Positions 30,128 through 38,169 of a stretch of DNA of 64,000 bases are shown here, in pieces. The position numbers and the translations under genes were made by a program. Source of the stretch: Methylosinus sp. H3A (lineage in GTDB: Bacteria > Pseudomonadota > Alphaproteobacteria > Rhizobiales > Beijerinckiaceae). How positions within the stretch are numbered: position 1 is the first letter of the stretch; the number at the start of each line of letters is the position of its first letter. Under the pieces are notes generated by a model, which saw only the letters and a list, made by a program, of their open reading frames with translations, did not search any database and was not told the origin of the DNA. The stretch lies in NCBI RefSeq assembly GCF_015709455.1, contig NZ_JADNQW010000005.1, positions 1,922,001 to 1,986,000 on the forward strand. Direction: 5' to 3'.

Positions 30128-30640
30128 TCAGCTCTGCGGCTGGCCGTGATCGCGGCGGGCGCGCATGAAGGATTCGAATTCGTCGCGGTCGCGGGCGCGG
30201 CGCAGTTCGTCGATATGATCGGCGAATTCGCGCTCGGCCTCGGCGAGCTTGCGGCGCTCCTCCTCGAGGCGGGCGAGCTCGCTCTCGCGCCAATCGTCGA
30301 AGGCGACATTGCCCGAGGAGCGCATGAAGCCGGGACCGCGCCAGCCGCCGCCGGAGGAGCGGCCGCTCGGCTGGCCGGTCGCTTCTTGCCAGCGCGCCTG
30401 CACATCGGCGGCGCGCTCCTGCGCGAAGGCGAAGAGATCGCCCTCATAGCCGAATTTGCGCTGCCAGACCTTGAACAACAGAATGGCGAGGCCGATCGGC
30501 CAGAAGACGATGAAGCCGAGCACCATGGCGAAAATTTCCAGCGGCTTCCACGACCGTCCGCAGTCGCCGAATCGATCGCGCGCGTCGTAGCCCATTCCGC
30601 CAGGGGCGGCGCCCATGCGGTTGTGACGATGACAGCCCAT
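30128..30640 (-). CDS. DUF2852 membrane protein
   Basis: The 170-residue protein has one hydrophobic segment (about 34-56; WKPLEIFAMVLGFIVFWPIGLAILL is the core, cited in part) and then KVWQRKFGY. A Gly/Ser-rich linker and a long charged coiled coil (ELARLEEERRKLAEAEREF) precede the C-terminus. This matches DUF2852, a Rhizobiales family of unknown function. The N-terminus is His/Gly-rich (MGCHRHNRMG). The upstream 195 bp are otherwise empty. Confidence 0.8.
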   Translation of the reverse strand: MGCHRHNRMGAAPGGMGYDARDRFGDCGRSWKPLEIFAMVLGFIVFWPIGLAILLFKVWQRKFGYEGDLFAFAQERAADVQARWQEATGQPSGRSSGGGWRGPGFMRSSGNVAFDDWRESELARLEEERRKLAEAEREFADHIDELRRARDRDEFESFMRARRDHGQPQS

Positions 30641-30835
30641 GTTCGGACTCTCCAGTTCCTTCGCTCATCGCGGGCTCGCGCGGACGATCCGGACGACGCC
30701 GCCGCGATGTGAATGTAATATACATTAACATCGCTGTTTCGCCAAGGGGGTGCGTTCGATTCGGGTTTTGCGCCGATTTCGTTTCTCGCGCCGCCGCGCG
30801 CTATCCTGCGCAAGTCTTTCTGGCGAATCGCTTTC

Positions 30836-32422
30836 ATGTCCGAAATTTCCGAGGATGACGCGCGCGCTCTCCTCGCTCTGGCGACGCTCGTCGGCGCCGG
30901 GGCGCTGCCTTTTCTGTTCCGTCTCGCCTTTGGTCGCCGCCGGCCGCGCCGAGGCCGCTCGCGCGCCGCCGTCGCGGTCGCGCTGGCGCTCGGCCGGCCG
31001 CGCCGCCTCGTTCTGCTCCGCGCCGTCGGGGCGGAGCGCCTGCTCCTGCTCGGCGACAAAGCCGATGTCGTCGTCGAATCCCATGTGGCCGCCGCCGCGT
31101 CGGCCGACGTCGTCGCGCAAGCGCCGTCGGAGCTTGCCGGGCTGTTTCCGCTCGGCCTCGTCTCGCTCGCGGCCGGGGTCGCGGTGGGGACGCTCTGCGG
31201 CGTCTTCCGCCTCGTCCTCGATGCGGCCGGGCGCTTGCGCTCCGCCATCCCGGACTGGTTTCAGGCAAATCCCGCGCTGGGCGCGGCGGCGATGGCGCTC
31301 GGCGCGGCGGTCGCCACGGCCCTCGCGGCTTTTCTCGTGCGTCGCTTCGTTCCGGCGGCGGTCGGCAGCGGCATTCCGCATGTCGAATCGGTCATCGACG
31401 GCGCCGAGCCGCCATCGCCGCCTCTGCTGCTGCCGGTGAAATTCGTCGGCGGGGTTCTGGCCATCGGCGCCGGCCTCGCGCTCGGCCGCGAGGGGCCGTC
31501 GGTGCAGATGGGCGCGACGCTCGCCCATCAGTTCGGCCGCTTCTTCCGCTATGACTGGCGCGATCAGCAATCGCTGCTCGCGGCCGGCGCCGGGGCGGGG
31601 CTCGCCGCGGCCTTCAACGCGCCGCTCGCCGGCGCCGCTTTCGTGCTCGAGGAGCTGCTGCGCCGCTTCGACATGCGCCATGCGACCATAGCGCTCGGCG
31701 CCTCGGTCGGGGCCATTTCCGTGGTGCGCCTCATCGCCGGGCCGACGCCGGAATTGAGCGTCGCCGCGCATTATCCGACCGGCCCTCTGGATGTTCCGCT
31801 CGGCCTCGCCCTCGGCGCGGCGACGGGGCTGGCGAGCCTCGCCTATAATCGCGCCATTCTCGGCGCGCTGGACATAGCCGACCGCTCGCCTTGGCCGGCC
31901 GAGGCGAAAGCCGCGCTGGTCGGCGCCGGCGTCGGCGCGCTCGGTTTCTTCGCGCCCGATCTCGTCGGCGGCGGCGATCTCCTCACACAGAAGACGCTGG
32001 ACGGCGCCTTCGCGCTCGAGGTCTTACCGCTCGTCTTCGCGCTGCGTTTCGCGCTCGGCGTCGTCTCCTATGCGGCGGGGACGCCCGGCGGATTATTCGC
32101 GCCTCTGCTGGCGCTCGGCGCCGAGATCGGCCTGTTCTTCGGCCTACTGATTCCGGGCCTGCCGATTCCGGGCGAGGACGCGCAGACGACGGGAATGAAA
32201 TTCGCGCTCATCGGCATGGCGGCTTTTTTCGCCGCCGTGGTGCGCGCGCCGCTCACCGGCATGATCCTGATCACCGAAATGACGGACAGCTCCGAGCTTT
32301 TGCTGCCCATGCTCGCCGCTTGCTTCGGGGCCATGGCCATCGCCGCCGTCTGCCGCAACGAGCCGATCTATGACGCGCTGAAGGAGCGCTCGGCCCGTCT
32401 CGCGCGGCGGGCGGAGACGTGA
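30836..32422 (+). CDS. clcA: ClC-family chloride channel / H+-Cl- antiporter
   Basis: The membrane protein has the ClC filter motifs GSGIP (near residue 178), GREGPSVQMG (near 217) and a later GxFxP-type GGLFAP, plus the AFNAPLAGAAFVLEE helix. It exchanges chloride for protons across the inner membrane. The C-terminal CBS domains are absent, as in short bacterial ClCs. The first 90 or so residues do not look like a ClC N-terminus and are Arg/Ala-rich, and the ATG at 30836 has no clear ribosome site, so the true start may lie further in (possibly a GTG near 31100). Confidence 0.85.
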   Translation: MSEISEDDARALLALATLVGAGALPFLFRLAFGRRRPRRGRSRAAVAVALALGRPRRLVLLRAVGAERLLLLGDKADVVVESHVAAAASADVVAQAPSELAGLFPLGLVSLAAGVAVGTLCGVFRLVLDAAGRLRSAIPDWFQANPALGAAAMALGAAVATALAAFLVRRFVPAAVGSGIPHVESVIDGAEPPSPPLLLPVKFVGGVLAIGAGLALGREGPSVQMGATLAHQFGRFFRYDWRDQQSLLAAGAGAGLAAAFNAPLAGAAFVLEELLRRFDMRHATIALGASVGAISVVRLIAGPTPELSVAAHYPTGPLDVPLGLALGAATGLASLAYNRAILGALDIADRSPWPAEAKAALVGAGVGALGFFAPDLVGGGDLLTQKTLDGAFALEVLPLVFALRFALGVVSYAAGTPGGLFAPLLALGAEIGLFFGLLIPGLPIPGEDAQTTGMKFALIGMAAFFAAVVRAPLTGMILITEMTDSSELLLPMLAACFGAMAIAAVCRNEPIYDALKERSARLARRAET

Positions 32423-32424
32423 CC

Positions 32425-33045
32425 TCAGCCTGGCGCGGTTTCCGCTCGGCGGATGGCGGCCTCCATCAGATTGCGCGCGGCCGCGTCGAGCACGGGGACG
32501 GGATCGAGGCCCTTGGCGGCGTCGAGATGGCCGGAGATCGACAGCATGGCGACGCCATGGGCGAGCGCCCACAGCTGCAGCGCGAGCTTGCGCGCGCCCT
32601 GCGCGGGCGCGCCGCGCTGCTGGAGGAGGGCCACGACCGAGCGCCAGAGAATGTCCAGCGCATGATCGGCGGCGTCGGCCGAGGCCTCGGTCGAGAGCGT
32701 CGCCACCGAGCCGAACATGGCGCTGTAGAGGCCGGGCTCCAGGCGGGCGAAGGCGAGATAGCCGGCGCACATGCGCCACATGGCGGTCGCCGCGTCGGGC
32801 CGTCCTTCGTCCCAGGCTTTTTCGAGCGCCGAGCCGAAGGAGAGGAATCCGCGCCGCGCCACCTCGTTGAGCAATTCGTCGCGGCTGGCGAAATGGCGAT
32901 AGGGCGCCGCCGCCGTCACGCCGACGCGCTTGGCCGCCTCGGTGAGGCTGAGACTGGCCGGCCCGCCTTCGGCGATGAGCTCGAGCGCCGCTTCGACCAG
33001 CGCCTCTTTGAGGGCGCCATGGTGATATTTGCGCTTGATGGTCAT
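32425..33045 (-). CDS. TetR/AcrR-family regulator
   Basis: The 206-residue protein has an N-terminal TetR helix-turn-helix (residues about 12-58; ALVEAALELIAEGG and then TEAAKRVGVTAAAPYRHF). The C-terminal ligand domain has a WHG-type pattern (WALAHGVAMLSISGHL). It is convergent with clcA, with only 2 bp between the stops, and its own promoter region lies beside the thi riboswitch. The target and ligand are unknown. Confidence 0.88.
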   Translation of the reverse strand: MTIKRKYHHGALKEALVEAALELIAEGGPASLSLTEAAKRVGVTAAAPYRHFASRDELLNEVARRGFLSFGSALEKAWDEGRPDAATAMWRMCAGYLAFARLEPGLYSAMFGSVATLSTEASADAADHALDILWRSVVALLQQRGAPAQGARKLALQLWALAHGVAMLSISGHLDAAKGLDPVPVLDAAARNLMEAAIRRAETAPG

Positions 33046-33241
33046 TCGGGGCGGCGTGCGTGGAGAAACGGCGTTCGCGCAGCCGTCGCACAGACTGGCG
33101 TGGAAGGGAAGCGCGCCGATCGCGCCGCGCAGCGGGGGAGACGGCGACGCCCTCGCCTCCTGCGGTGTTCCGCGCTCCCTTCTCGATTGCGGCGATCGCG
33201 ACGCTTGACGCGCCGCCGCTCCTGCGCAAGTCTCGGCTTCG

Positions 33242-33364
33242 CCCGGGGGAGCCTCGCCGCTGGCGCGCTGCTCGCGCGCGGCGAGAGGCTGAGAGGCCGA
33301 TAGCTCGACACAGCGGCTCGGCGACCCTTAGAACCTGATCCAGTTCGCGCTGGCGTAGGGAGGC
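33242..33364 (+). ncRNA. TPP riboswitch (THI element) upstream of thiOSGE
   Basis: Both conserved halves are present: GGGGGAGCC (33245-33253) and GGCTGAGAGG (33287-33296) on the 5' side, then GACCCTTAGAACCTGATCC (33323-33341) and GCTGGCGTAGGGA (33349-33361) on the 3' side. The 3' half ends in GGGAGG, which doubles as the ribosome site for the next ATG, so control is probably at translation initiation. The P3 arm is long and GC-rich. The genes downstream are thiamine biosynthesis genes, which fits. Confidence 0.92.
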
Positions 33365-33367
33365 CGC

Positions 33368-33412
33368 ATGTTCCTGATTTACCTCGGCTGTCTCAGGCCG
33401 CACACATGCTGA
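33368..33412 (+). CDS. Candidate 14-residue leader ORF between the riboswitch and thiO
   Basis: The first ATG after the riboswitch, 5 bases from GGGAGG, opens a short frame encoding MFLIYLGCLRPHTC. Its TGA (33410-33412) lies just inside thiO, whose ATG is at 33406. thiO itself has no good ribosome site, so translation of this ORF could feed ribosomes to thiO by termination-reinitiation. This is inference from sequence only. Confidence 0.45.
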   Translation: MFLIYLGCLRPHTC

Positions 33413-34467
33413 TCTGCGTGATCGGAGCCGGCGTCGCCGGCCTGACCGCGGCTTTCGAGATCGCCCGCGTCGGCGCGCCCTTCGGCGCCGAGGTCGAGCT
33501 GATCGAAAAAGCGGCGGGGCCGGGACGCGGCTGCTCTCATTACGCCGGCGGCATGATCGCGCCCTGGTGCGAATTGGAGAGCGCCGAGCCCATCGTCGCC
33601 ACGCTCGGCGAGGAGGCGCTCGCCTTCTGGACGCAGCAGGTTCCCGTCGCGACGATCGCCGGCAGCCTCGTCGTCGCGCCGCCGCGCGACCGCGCCGAGC
33701 TCAGCGAGTTCTCGCGGCGCACACGTCGCTTCGAGAGGCTGGACGAAGACGGCCTCGCCGCTCTCGAGCCGGCGTTGGCCGGGCGTTTTTCGGGCGGCCT
33801 CTATTTTCGCGAGGAGGCGCATCTCGAGCCGCGCGCGGCGATGCGGGCGCTGTTCGAGCGGCTCGAGACAATGGACAATGTGAGAATTCGCCTCTGCGCC
33901 GAATCGGCGCCGCAGGCGGATTGGACCATCGACTGCCGCGGCTTTTCCGCGCGTGGCGAGCTGCCGGAGCTTCGCGGCGTCAAGGGCGAGATGCTGGTGC
34001 TGCGCAGCGAGGAGATCGAATTGTCCCGCCCCGTGCGTATGCTGCATCCGCGCCATCCGGTCTATATCGTCCCGCGGGGGGAGGGGGTGTTCATGGTCGG
34101 CGCGACGATGATCGAGAATGAGGAGCGTTCACGCGTCACCGCGCGCTCCATCGTGGAGCTGGTCAATTCGGCTTTCGCGATCCATCCCGCTTTCGCGGAG
34201 GCCGAGATCGTCGAGACGGGCTCGGATGTGCGGCCGGCTTTCCCCGACAATCTGCCGCGCATCTCGCGCCGGGGCCACACGCTCTACGTCAATGGGCTCT
34301 ATCGGCACGGCTTTCTGCTGGCGCCGGCGCTGGCGCGTCGCGTCGCGCGTTTTCTCTTCGCGGGCGAGTTCTTCCCGGAGGTCATGAATGCGGATCAGGG
34401 TGAATGGGCAGACGCTCGAGGTCGAGGCGCCCACGCTCGAGCGGCTCATAGAGGAATTGGGCTTTAG
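33406..34467 (+). CDS. thiO: ThiO, glycine oxidase of thiamine synthesis
   Basis: The 353-residue flavoprotein begins with the FAD dinucleotide motif VIGAGVAGLTAAFEIA and contains SHYAGGMIAPWCE, VKGEMLVLRS and a C-terminal YVNGLYRHGFLLAPALA, as in ThiO. It oxidises glycine to the imine used by ThiG. The final ~27 residues after FFPEV are encoded in the region shared with thiS and look like read-through of the overlap, so the ancestral stop may have been lost. First gene of the thiOSGE operon under TPP control. Confidence 0.92.
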   Translation: MLICVIGAGVAGLTAAFEIARVGAPFGAEVELIEKAAGPGRGCSHYAGGMIAPWCELESAEPIVATLGEEALAFWTQQVPVATIAGSLVVAPPRDRAELSEFSRRTRRFERLDEDGLAALEPALAGRFSGGLYFREEAHLEPRAAMRALFERLETMDNVRIRLCAESAPQADWTIDCRGFSARGELPELRGVKGEMLVLRSEEIELSRPVRMLHPRHPVYIVPRGEGVFMVGATMIENEERSRVTARSIVELVNSAFAIHPAFAEAEIVETGSDVRPAFPDNLPRISRRGHTLYVNGLYRHGFLLAPALARRVARFLFAGEFFPEVMNADQGEWADARGRGAHARAAHRGIGL

Positions 34468-34585
34468 CGAGCAGACCGTCGCCACGGCCGTGAATCAGGA
34501 ATTCGTGCGCGGCAAGGACCGCGGCGAGACGCTTCTGGTCGAGGACGATGCTGTCGAGATCGTCACGCCGCGGCAGGGAGGGTAA
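34388..34585 (+). CDS. thiS: ThiS, sulfur carrier protein
   Basis: The 65-residue ubiquitin-like protein starts [12 protein letters not shown] and ends with the obligatory Gly-Gly (PRQGG), which is thiocarboxylated as the sulfur donor for the thiazole ring. A GGAGG lies 6 bases before the ATG. It overlaps the 3' end of thiO by 80 bp in a different frame and precedes thiG by 8 bp. Confidence 0.95.
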   Translation: MRIRVNGQTLEVEAPTLERLIEELGFSEQTVATAVNQEFVRGKDRGETLLVEDDAVEIVTPRQGG

Positions 34586-34593
34586 ATATTCGG

Positions 34594-35394
34594 ATGAGCA
34601 AGCCCGACGACCTCGTCGTCTATGATGCGAGACTGTCCTCCCGTTTCCTGCTCGGAACGGCGCGCTATCCTTCGCCTGCGATTCTCGCCGAGGCGATCCG
34701 CGCCGCGGGCGTGGAGATCGTCACCGTCTCGCTGCGGCGGGAGGCCGGGGGCTCGCGGGCGGGCGAAAGCTTCTGGCGGCTCATTCGCGAGATCGGCGTG
34801 CGCGTGCTGCCCAACACAGCCGGCTGCCGCACGGCCAAGGAGGCCGTCGCCACCGCGCAAATGGCGCGCGAGCTGTTCGGAACCAATTGGATCAAGCTCG
34901 AGGTCATCGGCGAGGAGGACACGCTCCAACCCGATGTGTTCGGCCTCGTCGAGGCGGCGCGCATCCTTTGCGACGACGGCTTTTGCGTCTTTCCCTATAC
35001 GACCGAGGATCTCGTCGTCGCGGACAAGCTGCTCGACGCCGGCTGCCGCGTGCTGATGCCCTGGGCGTCGCCCATCGGCTCGGGCCGCGGGATCAATAAT
35101 CTCTTCGGCCTGCGGGCGCTGCGCGCGCATTTTCCCGATACGCCGCTCATCGTCGACGCCGGCCTCGGTGCGCCCTCGCAGGCCGCGGCGGTCATGGAGC
35201 TCGGCTTCGACGCGGCGCTGCTCAACACCGCCGTCGCCCGCGCGCGCGATCCCGTCGTTATGGCGCGCGCCTTCGCGCTCGCCATAGAGGCCGGCCGCGC
35301 GGCCTATCTCTCCGGCCTCATCGAGCCGCGCGACATGGCGGAGCCTTCGACGCCGATCCTCGGCCGGGCCTTCGACGATGGGCGCAAGGCGTGA
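34594..35394 (+). CDS. thiG: ThiG, thiazole synthase
   Basis: The 266-residue TIM-barrel enzyme has [10 protein letters not shown] at the start, [11 protein letters not shown], the Schiff-base Lys101 in NWIKLEVIG and the phosphate-binding [13 protein letters not shown]. It condenses deoxyxylulose phosphate, dehydroglycine (from ThiO) and ThiS-thiocarboxylate to the thiazole phosphate. It overlaps thiE by 4 bp (GTGA). Confidence 0.95.
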   Translation: MSKPDDLVVYDARLSSRFLLGTARYPSPAILAEAIRAAGVEIVTVSLRREAGGSRAGESFWRLIREIGVRVLPNTAGCRTAKEAVATAQMARELFGTNWIKLEVIGEEDTLQPDVFGLVEAARILCDDGFCVFPYTTEDLVVADKLLDAGCRVLMPWASPIGSGRGINNLFGLRALRAHFPDTPLIVDAGLGAPSQAAAVMELGFDAALLNTAVARARDPVVMARAFALAIEAGRAAYLSGLIEPRDMAEPSTPILGRAFDDGRKA

Positions 35395-36002
35395 GCGCGC
35401 TTTTGCTCGATCCCTTTTATCTCATCGTCGACTCGGCGGACTGGTTGCCGCTGCTGCTGCCGCAGGGCGCGCGGCTCGTGCAATTGCGCGTCAAGGATCG
35501 CGAGGAGGCGGCGCTGCGCGAGGAGATCGCTCGCGCCCGCGATCTCTGCGCGGCGCATGGCGCGCAGCTCGTCGTCAATGATTATTGGCGGCTCGCCATC
35601 GATCTTTCCTGCGATTTCGTGCATCTGGGCCAAAGCGATCTCGACACGGCCGACATCGCCGCGATCAGAGCGCAGGGAATAAGGCTCGGCGTCAGCACCC
35701 ATGACGAGGCCGAGCTCGAGCGGGCGCTGGCGCTCGCCCCGGATTATGTCGCGCTGGGGCCGATCTATCCGACGCTGCTGAAGCAAATGGCCTTCGCGCC
35801 GCAGGGGCTCGAGAAGATCGGCGTCTGGAAGCGCCGCATCGGCGAGATTCCGCTCGTCGCCATCGGCGGGCTGACGCCGGAGCGCGCTCGGGCGGCGCTG
35901 GCGGCGGGGGCCGACAGCGCCTGCGTCGTCACCGATGTTCTGCGCTCGGCGGACCCGCAGGCGCGCACGCGCGAATGGGTCGCGGCGACGAGGGGCGAAT
36001 AG
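35391..36002 (+). CDS. thiE: ThiE, thiamine-phosphate synthase
   Basis: The 203-residue TIM-barrel protein has [38 protein letters not shown] and VALGPIYPT, all ThiE-type motifs. It joins the HMP pyrophosphate and thiazole phosphate halves. The start is GTG at 35391, overlapping the thiG stop by 4 bp. It is the last gene of the operon. The stop lies within an 8-bp inverted repeat (35995-36002 with 36012-36019) that may end transcription. Confidence 0.9.
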   Translation: MSALLLDPFYLIVDSADWLPLLLPQGARLVQLRVKDREEAALREEIARARDLCAAHGAQLVVNDYWRLAIDLSCDFVHLGQSDLDTADIAAIRAQGIRLGVSTHDEAELERALALAPDYVALGPIYPTLLKQMAFAPQGLEKIGVWKRRIGEIPLVAIGGLTPERARAALAAGADSACVVTDVLRSADPQARTREWVAATRGE

Positions 36003-36025
36003 CGCGTAGAGCTATTCGCTCTCCC

Positions 36026-36883
36026 TCACGACGCTCCGCCGATCGGCCATTCGCCCTTGAAGACGCCGCCTTCATTGTCATGCGCCTCGACGCGGATCGT
36101 CTTGGCGCCATTGGGCTTATAGACGAAGCGGAAGGACGGATCCTCGGAGAGCGATATGCCGCCCTCCATGGAGAAGATCAGCGCGTCGCCCTGCCGCACC
36201 TCGACCTTGTCGACATAATGGGCGGGAATATAGGCGCGGGTGATCGGGTCCATCTGCAATCCCGAATTATTGGGATGGCGGATCATGATCTGCGCCTCGT
36301 GAAGAGCGGGGTTCTCGCTGGCGAACTCCCGATATTTCATCTTGCCGAGATTGCTGGCGGCCTCGTCCTGGTCCTTGATGGCCGGCGCCGAGCAGCCGCC
36401 CGAAGCCTTCACGAATTTCACCACGGAATGCAGCGCGCCGTCCGCCGTTCGGCCGACGACATGCACATTTGTGTAGGAATTCACCCGGACGCGCGTCTCG
36501 ATCTTTTGGACGCCGGCGCCCTCGCCGAAGGAGAAGGCCGCGGCCATGGGCATGGGATTCTCGTCGATGACCAGCGTCGCCGCGCGCAAGGCCGGCTCGA
36601 CGAGGGAGATCGTCATCGGCACGATGGCGGCGTCCTCGGCCCGCTTCGGCGCATCGAGCGCCACCACGCCCTCATGCGGCGTGATCGCGCGGCCGTGGAA
36701 AATATCGGTGACGAGGCCCGGCCAGGGATCGATCTTGGGCTCCTGGGCCATTGCGACGCCGGCCGACAGACACAGGGCCGCCACGGTCGCGAGACGAAGA
36801 CGAAGGAGACCGGATCGCGAGCCTTCGGGCGCGCTCTCGTGCGGCGTCTTGCGAGCCGGAAGGCTCGCTGTCCAAGGGCTCAT
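36026..36883 (-). CDS. Quinoprotein-dehydrogenase-associated SoxYZ-like carrier
   Basis: The 285-residue protein combines a SoxY-like N-terminal part (WPGLVTDIFHGRAI, ALDAPKRAEDAAIVPMTI and a FVKASGGCSAPA cysteine motif) with a SoxZ-like C-terminal part (MIRHPNNSGLQMD). The fused SoxYZ form is known from PQQ dehydrogenase neighbourhoods. GGAGGAA precedes the ATG. The N-region before the hydrophobic signal core is unusually long (about 25 residues) and is encoded by arms of the dispersed palindromic repeat. The gene lies downstream of the metallo-hydrolase gene on the same strand (50-bp gap), facing away from xoxF. Confidence 0.87.
   Translation of the reverse strand: MSPWTASLPARKTPHESAPEGSRSGLLRLRLATVAALCLSAGVAMAQEPKIDPWPGLVTDIFHGRAITPHEGVVALDAPKRAEDAAIVPMTISLVEPALRAATLVIDENPMPMAAAFSFGEGAGVQKIETRVRVNSYTNVHVVGRTADGALHSVVKFVKASGGCSAPAIKDQDEAASNLGKMKYREFASENPALHEAQIMIRHPNNSGLQMDPITRAYIPAHYVDKVEVRQGDALIFSMEGGISLSEDPSFRFVYKPNGAKTIRVEAHDNEGGVFKGEWPIGGAS
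36812..36874. repeat. Pair of REP-like arms inside the SoxYZ-like gene N-terminus
   Basis: Two sequences of 24 bases (36812-36835 and 36851-36874) match the right and left arms of the palindromic repeat found at 46576-46635, with about 5 and 2 differences. They occur in swapped order, so they can still pair as a hairpin. They encode part of the pre-signal extension of the SoxYZ-like protein. Confidence 0.5.
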
Positions 36884-36933
36884 CTGCGTTCCTCCGGCTT
36901 TTTTGAAATCATAGCTCTCTCTGCGTGGCGGGC

Positions 36934-37857
36934 TCAAGGGGCCTCCCATTCGAGCTCGGCGAAACCGGCCGTGGCGTTGCGGGCGTGATAATCGTCGAAG
37001 AGCAGCCAAGCGGGCCTCTCGCCGCGGCCGGCCGTCTTCACCGATTCGGCGAGCGTCGCCCCTCTCGCGACATCGGCCCGCAGATCGCGGGTGAGGTGGT
37101 CGAGATAGGCCTTTTGCGCGTCGAGCGCCTGTGGCCAGGGCGCGACGGCCGGCCCATGGCCCGGGACGACCCGGACCGCCTCGATCGCCCGCAATTCGTC
37201 GACGACGGCGAGGAAGCCGAGCAGGCTGCCGTCGATGATCGGCACATGGCGCAGAAACAGGAGATCGCCGGCGAATAGCGTGCCGCTCCGCCGATCGAGC
37301 ACGGTGAGGTCGGCGTCGCTATGGGCGGTGCGCCAGGCCTTCAGCACGATCTGGCGGCCGCCGAGATCGAGAATCGTCTCGCGCTCCACTGTGAGGCTCG
37401 GCGGAACCAGAATCACATCGTCGACGAGGTCTCCCATCGTCTCGCGGAAAGAAGACAGATAATGCGGGCCGCGCGTCGCCATGGCGCGCGGCAGATTTTT
37501 GTGCCCGACGAAGACGGCTCCCGTTCCTTTGAAGGCAATATTCCCGAAAATATGGTCCGGATGGACATGTGTGTCGACGACATAGCGGATGGGCTTGGTC
37601 GAGCGCTGTTGCAATGCAGCGAGAAACGCCTCCCCCTCGGCGCGGCTGCCCCCCGTGTCGATGACCGCGATCGCCTCCTCGCCGACGATCGCTCCGAGAT
37701 TGGCGATGTCGCCCGCGTTGTCGCGGGTCATCAAGGCCATCTGGCCCTGATGGACGAATACGCCGGGCGCGATCTCCGTCAGCTCGAAGCTGTTCGCGGC
37801 GCTCGTGACGAGACAGAAGAACGCGATGGCGAGCTGTCGAATAGTGCGTTGCAGCAT
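36934..37857 (-). CDS. Quinoprotein relay system metallo-beta-lactamase-fold hydrolase
   Basis: The 307-residue protein has a signal peptide (MLQRTIRQLAIAFFCLVTSA) and an MBL fold with the zinc motif HVHPDH, then AHSDADLTV and VPGHGP. It belongs to the zinc-hydrolase group found beside PQQ alcohol dehydrogenases and SoxYZ-like carriers, with an unknown periplasmic substrate. The start at 37857 was chosen for the signal peptide; longer in-frame starts at 37890 and 37938 lack ribosome sites. It diverges from xoxF. Confidence 0.87.
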   Translation of the reverse strand: MLQRTIRQLAIAFFCLVTSAANSFELTEIAPGVFVHQGQMALMTRDNAGDIANLGAIVGEEAIAVIDTGGSRAEGEAFLAALQQRSTKPIRYVVDTHVHPDHIFGNIAFKGTGAVFVGHKNLPRAMATRGPHYLSSFRETMGDLVDDVILVPPSLTVERETILDLGGRQIVLKAWRTAHSDADLTVLDRRSGTLFAGDLLFLRHVPIIDGSLLGFLAVVDELRAIEAVRVVPGHGPAVAPWPQALDAQKAYLDHLTRDLRADVARGATLAESVKTAGRGERPAWLLFDDYHARNATAGFAELEWEAP

Positions 37858-38169
37858 GGGTTTTTCGACCTTGTTTTTCGCGGGTTTCATGCGAGAAATC
37901 AGGAAAGTCGGGAACAGGATTTGGGGATTGCGCTTCAATTCTGTGCGACATATTATCCCGCCGTTTCCGACCTAAAAGAGGCTTTCCGGCCGGGAACCGG
38001 AAGGCGTCTCGACGGAGATATGGGCGGGGCTGCGGGCGCGGCGTTTCCGCTTGATCGCCGTGGCAAGAATCGCGGAAACGGCTTCCCAAAGCCAGTGGCG
38101 TCGGAAAGGCGCGATGTCGGCGGCGTGGCCGGGCCTTTTGCACGGTGATGTCGTCAGGAGGAAAAGCTC
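37858..38169. promoter_or_regulatory. Divergent control region upstream of xoxF
   Basis: This 312-bp region separates xoxF (plus) from the metallo-hydrolase gene (minus). On the plus strand TTGCGC (37928-37933), 17 bases, TATTAT (37951-37956) is a reasonable sigma70-like promoter and would give a leader of about 200 bases. In that leader 37981-37989 pairs with 37997-38005 (8 of 9 bp). No known lanthanide-response element was recognised. Confidence 0.4.

Noticed and set aside
35995..36019. 8-bp inverted repeat at the thiE stop as a strong terminator
   Set aside because: The stem is short and AT-rich with no T-run on either strand; it is only mentioned in the thiE entry.
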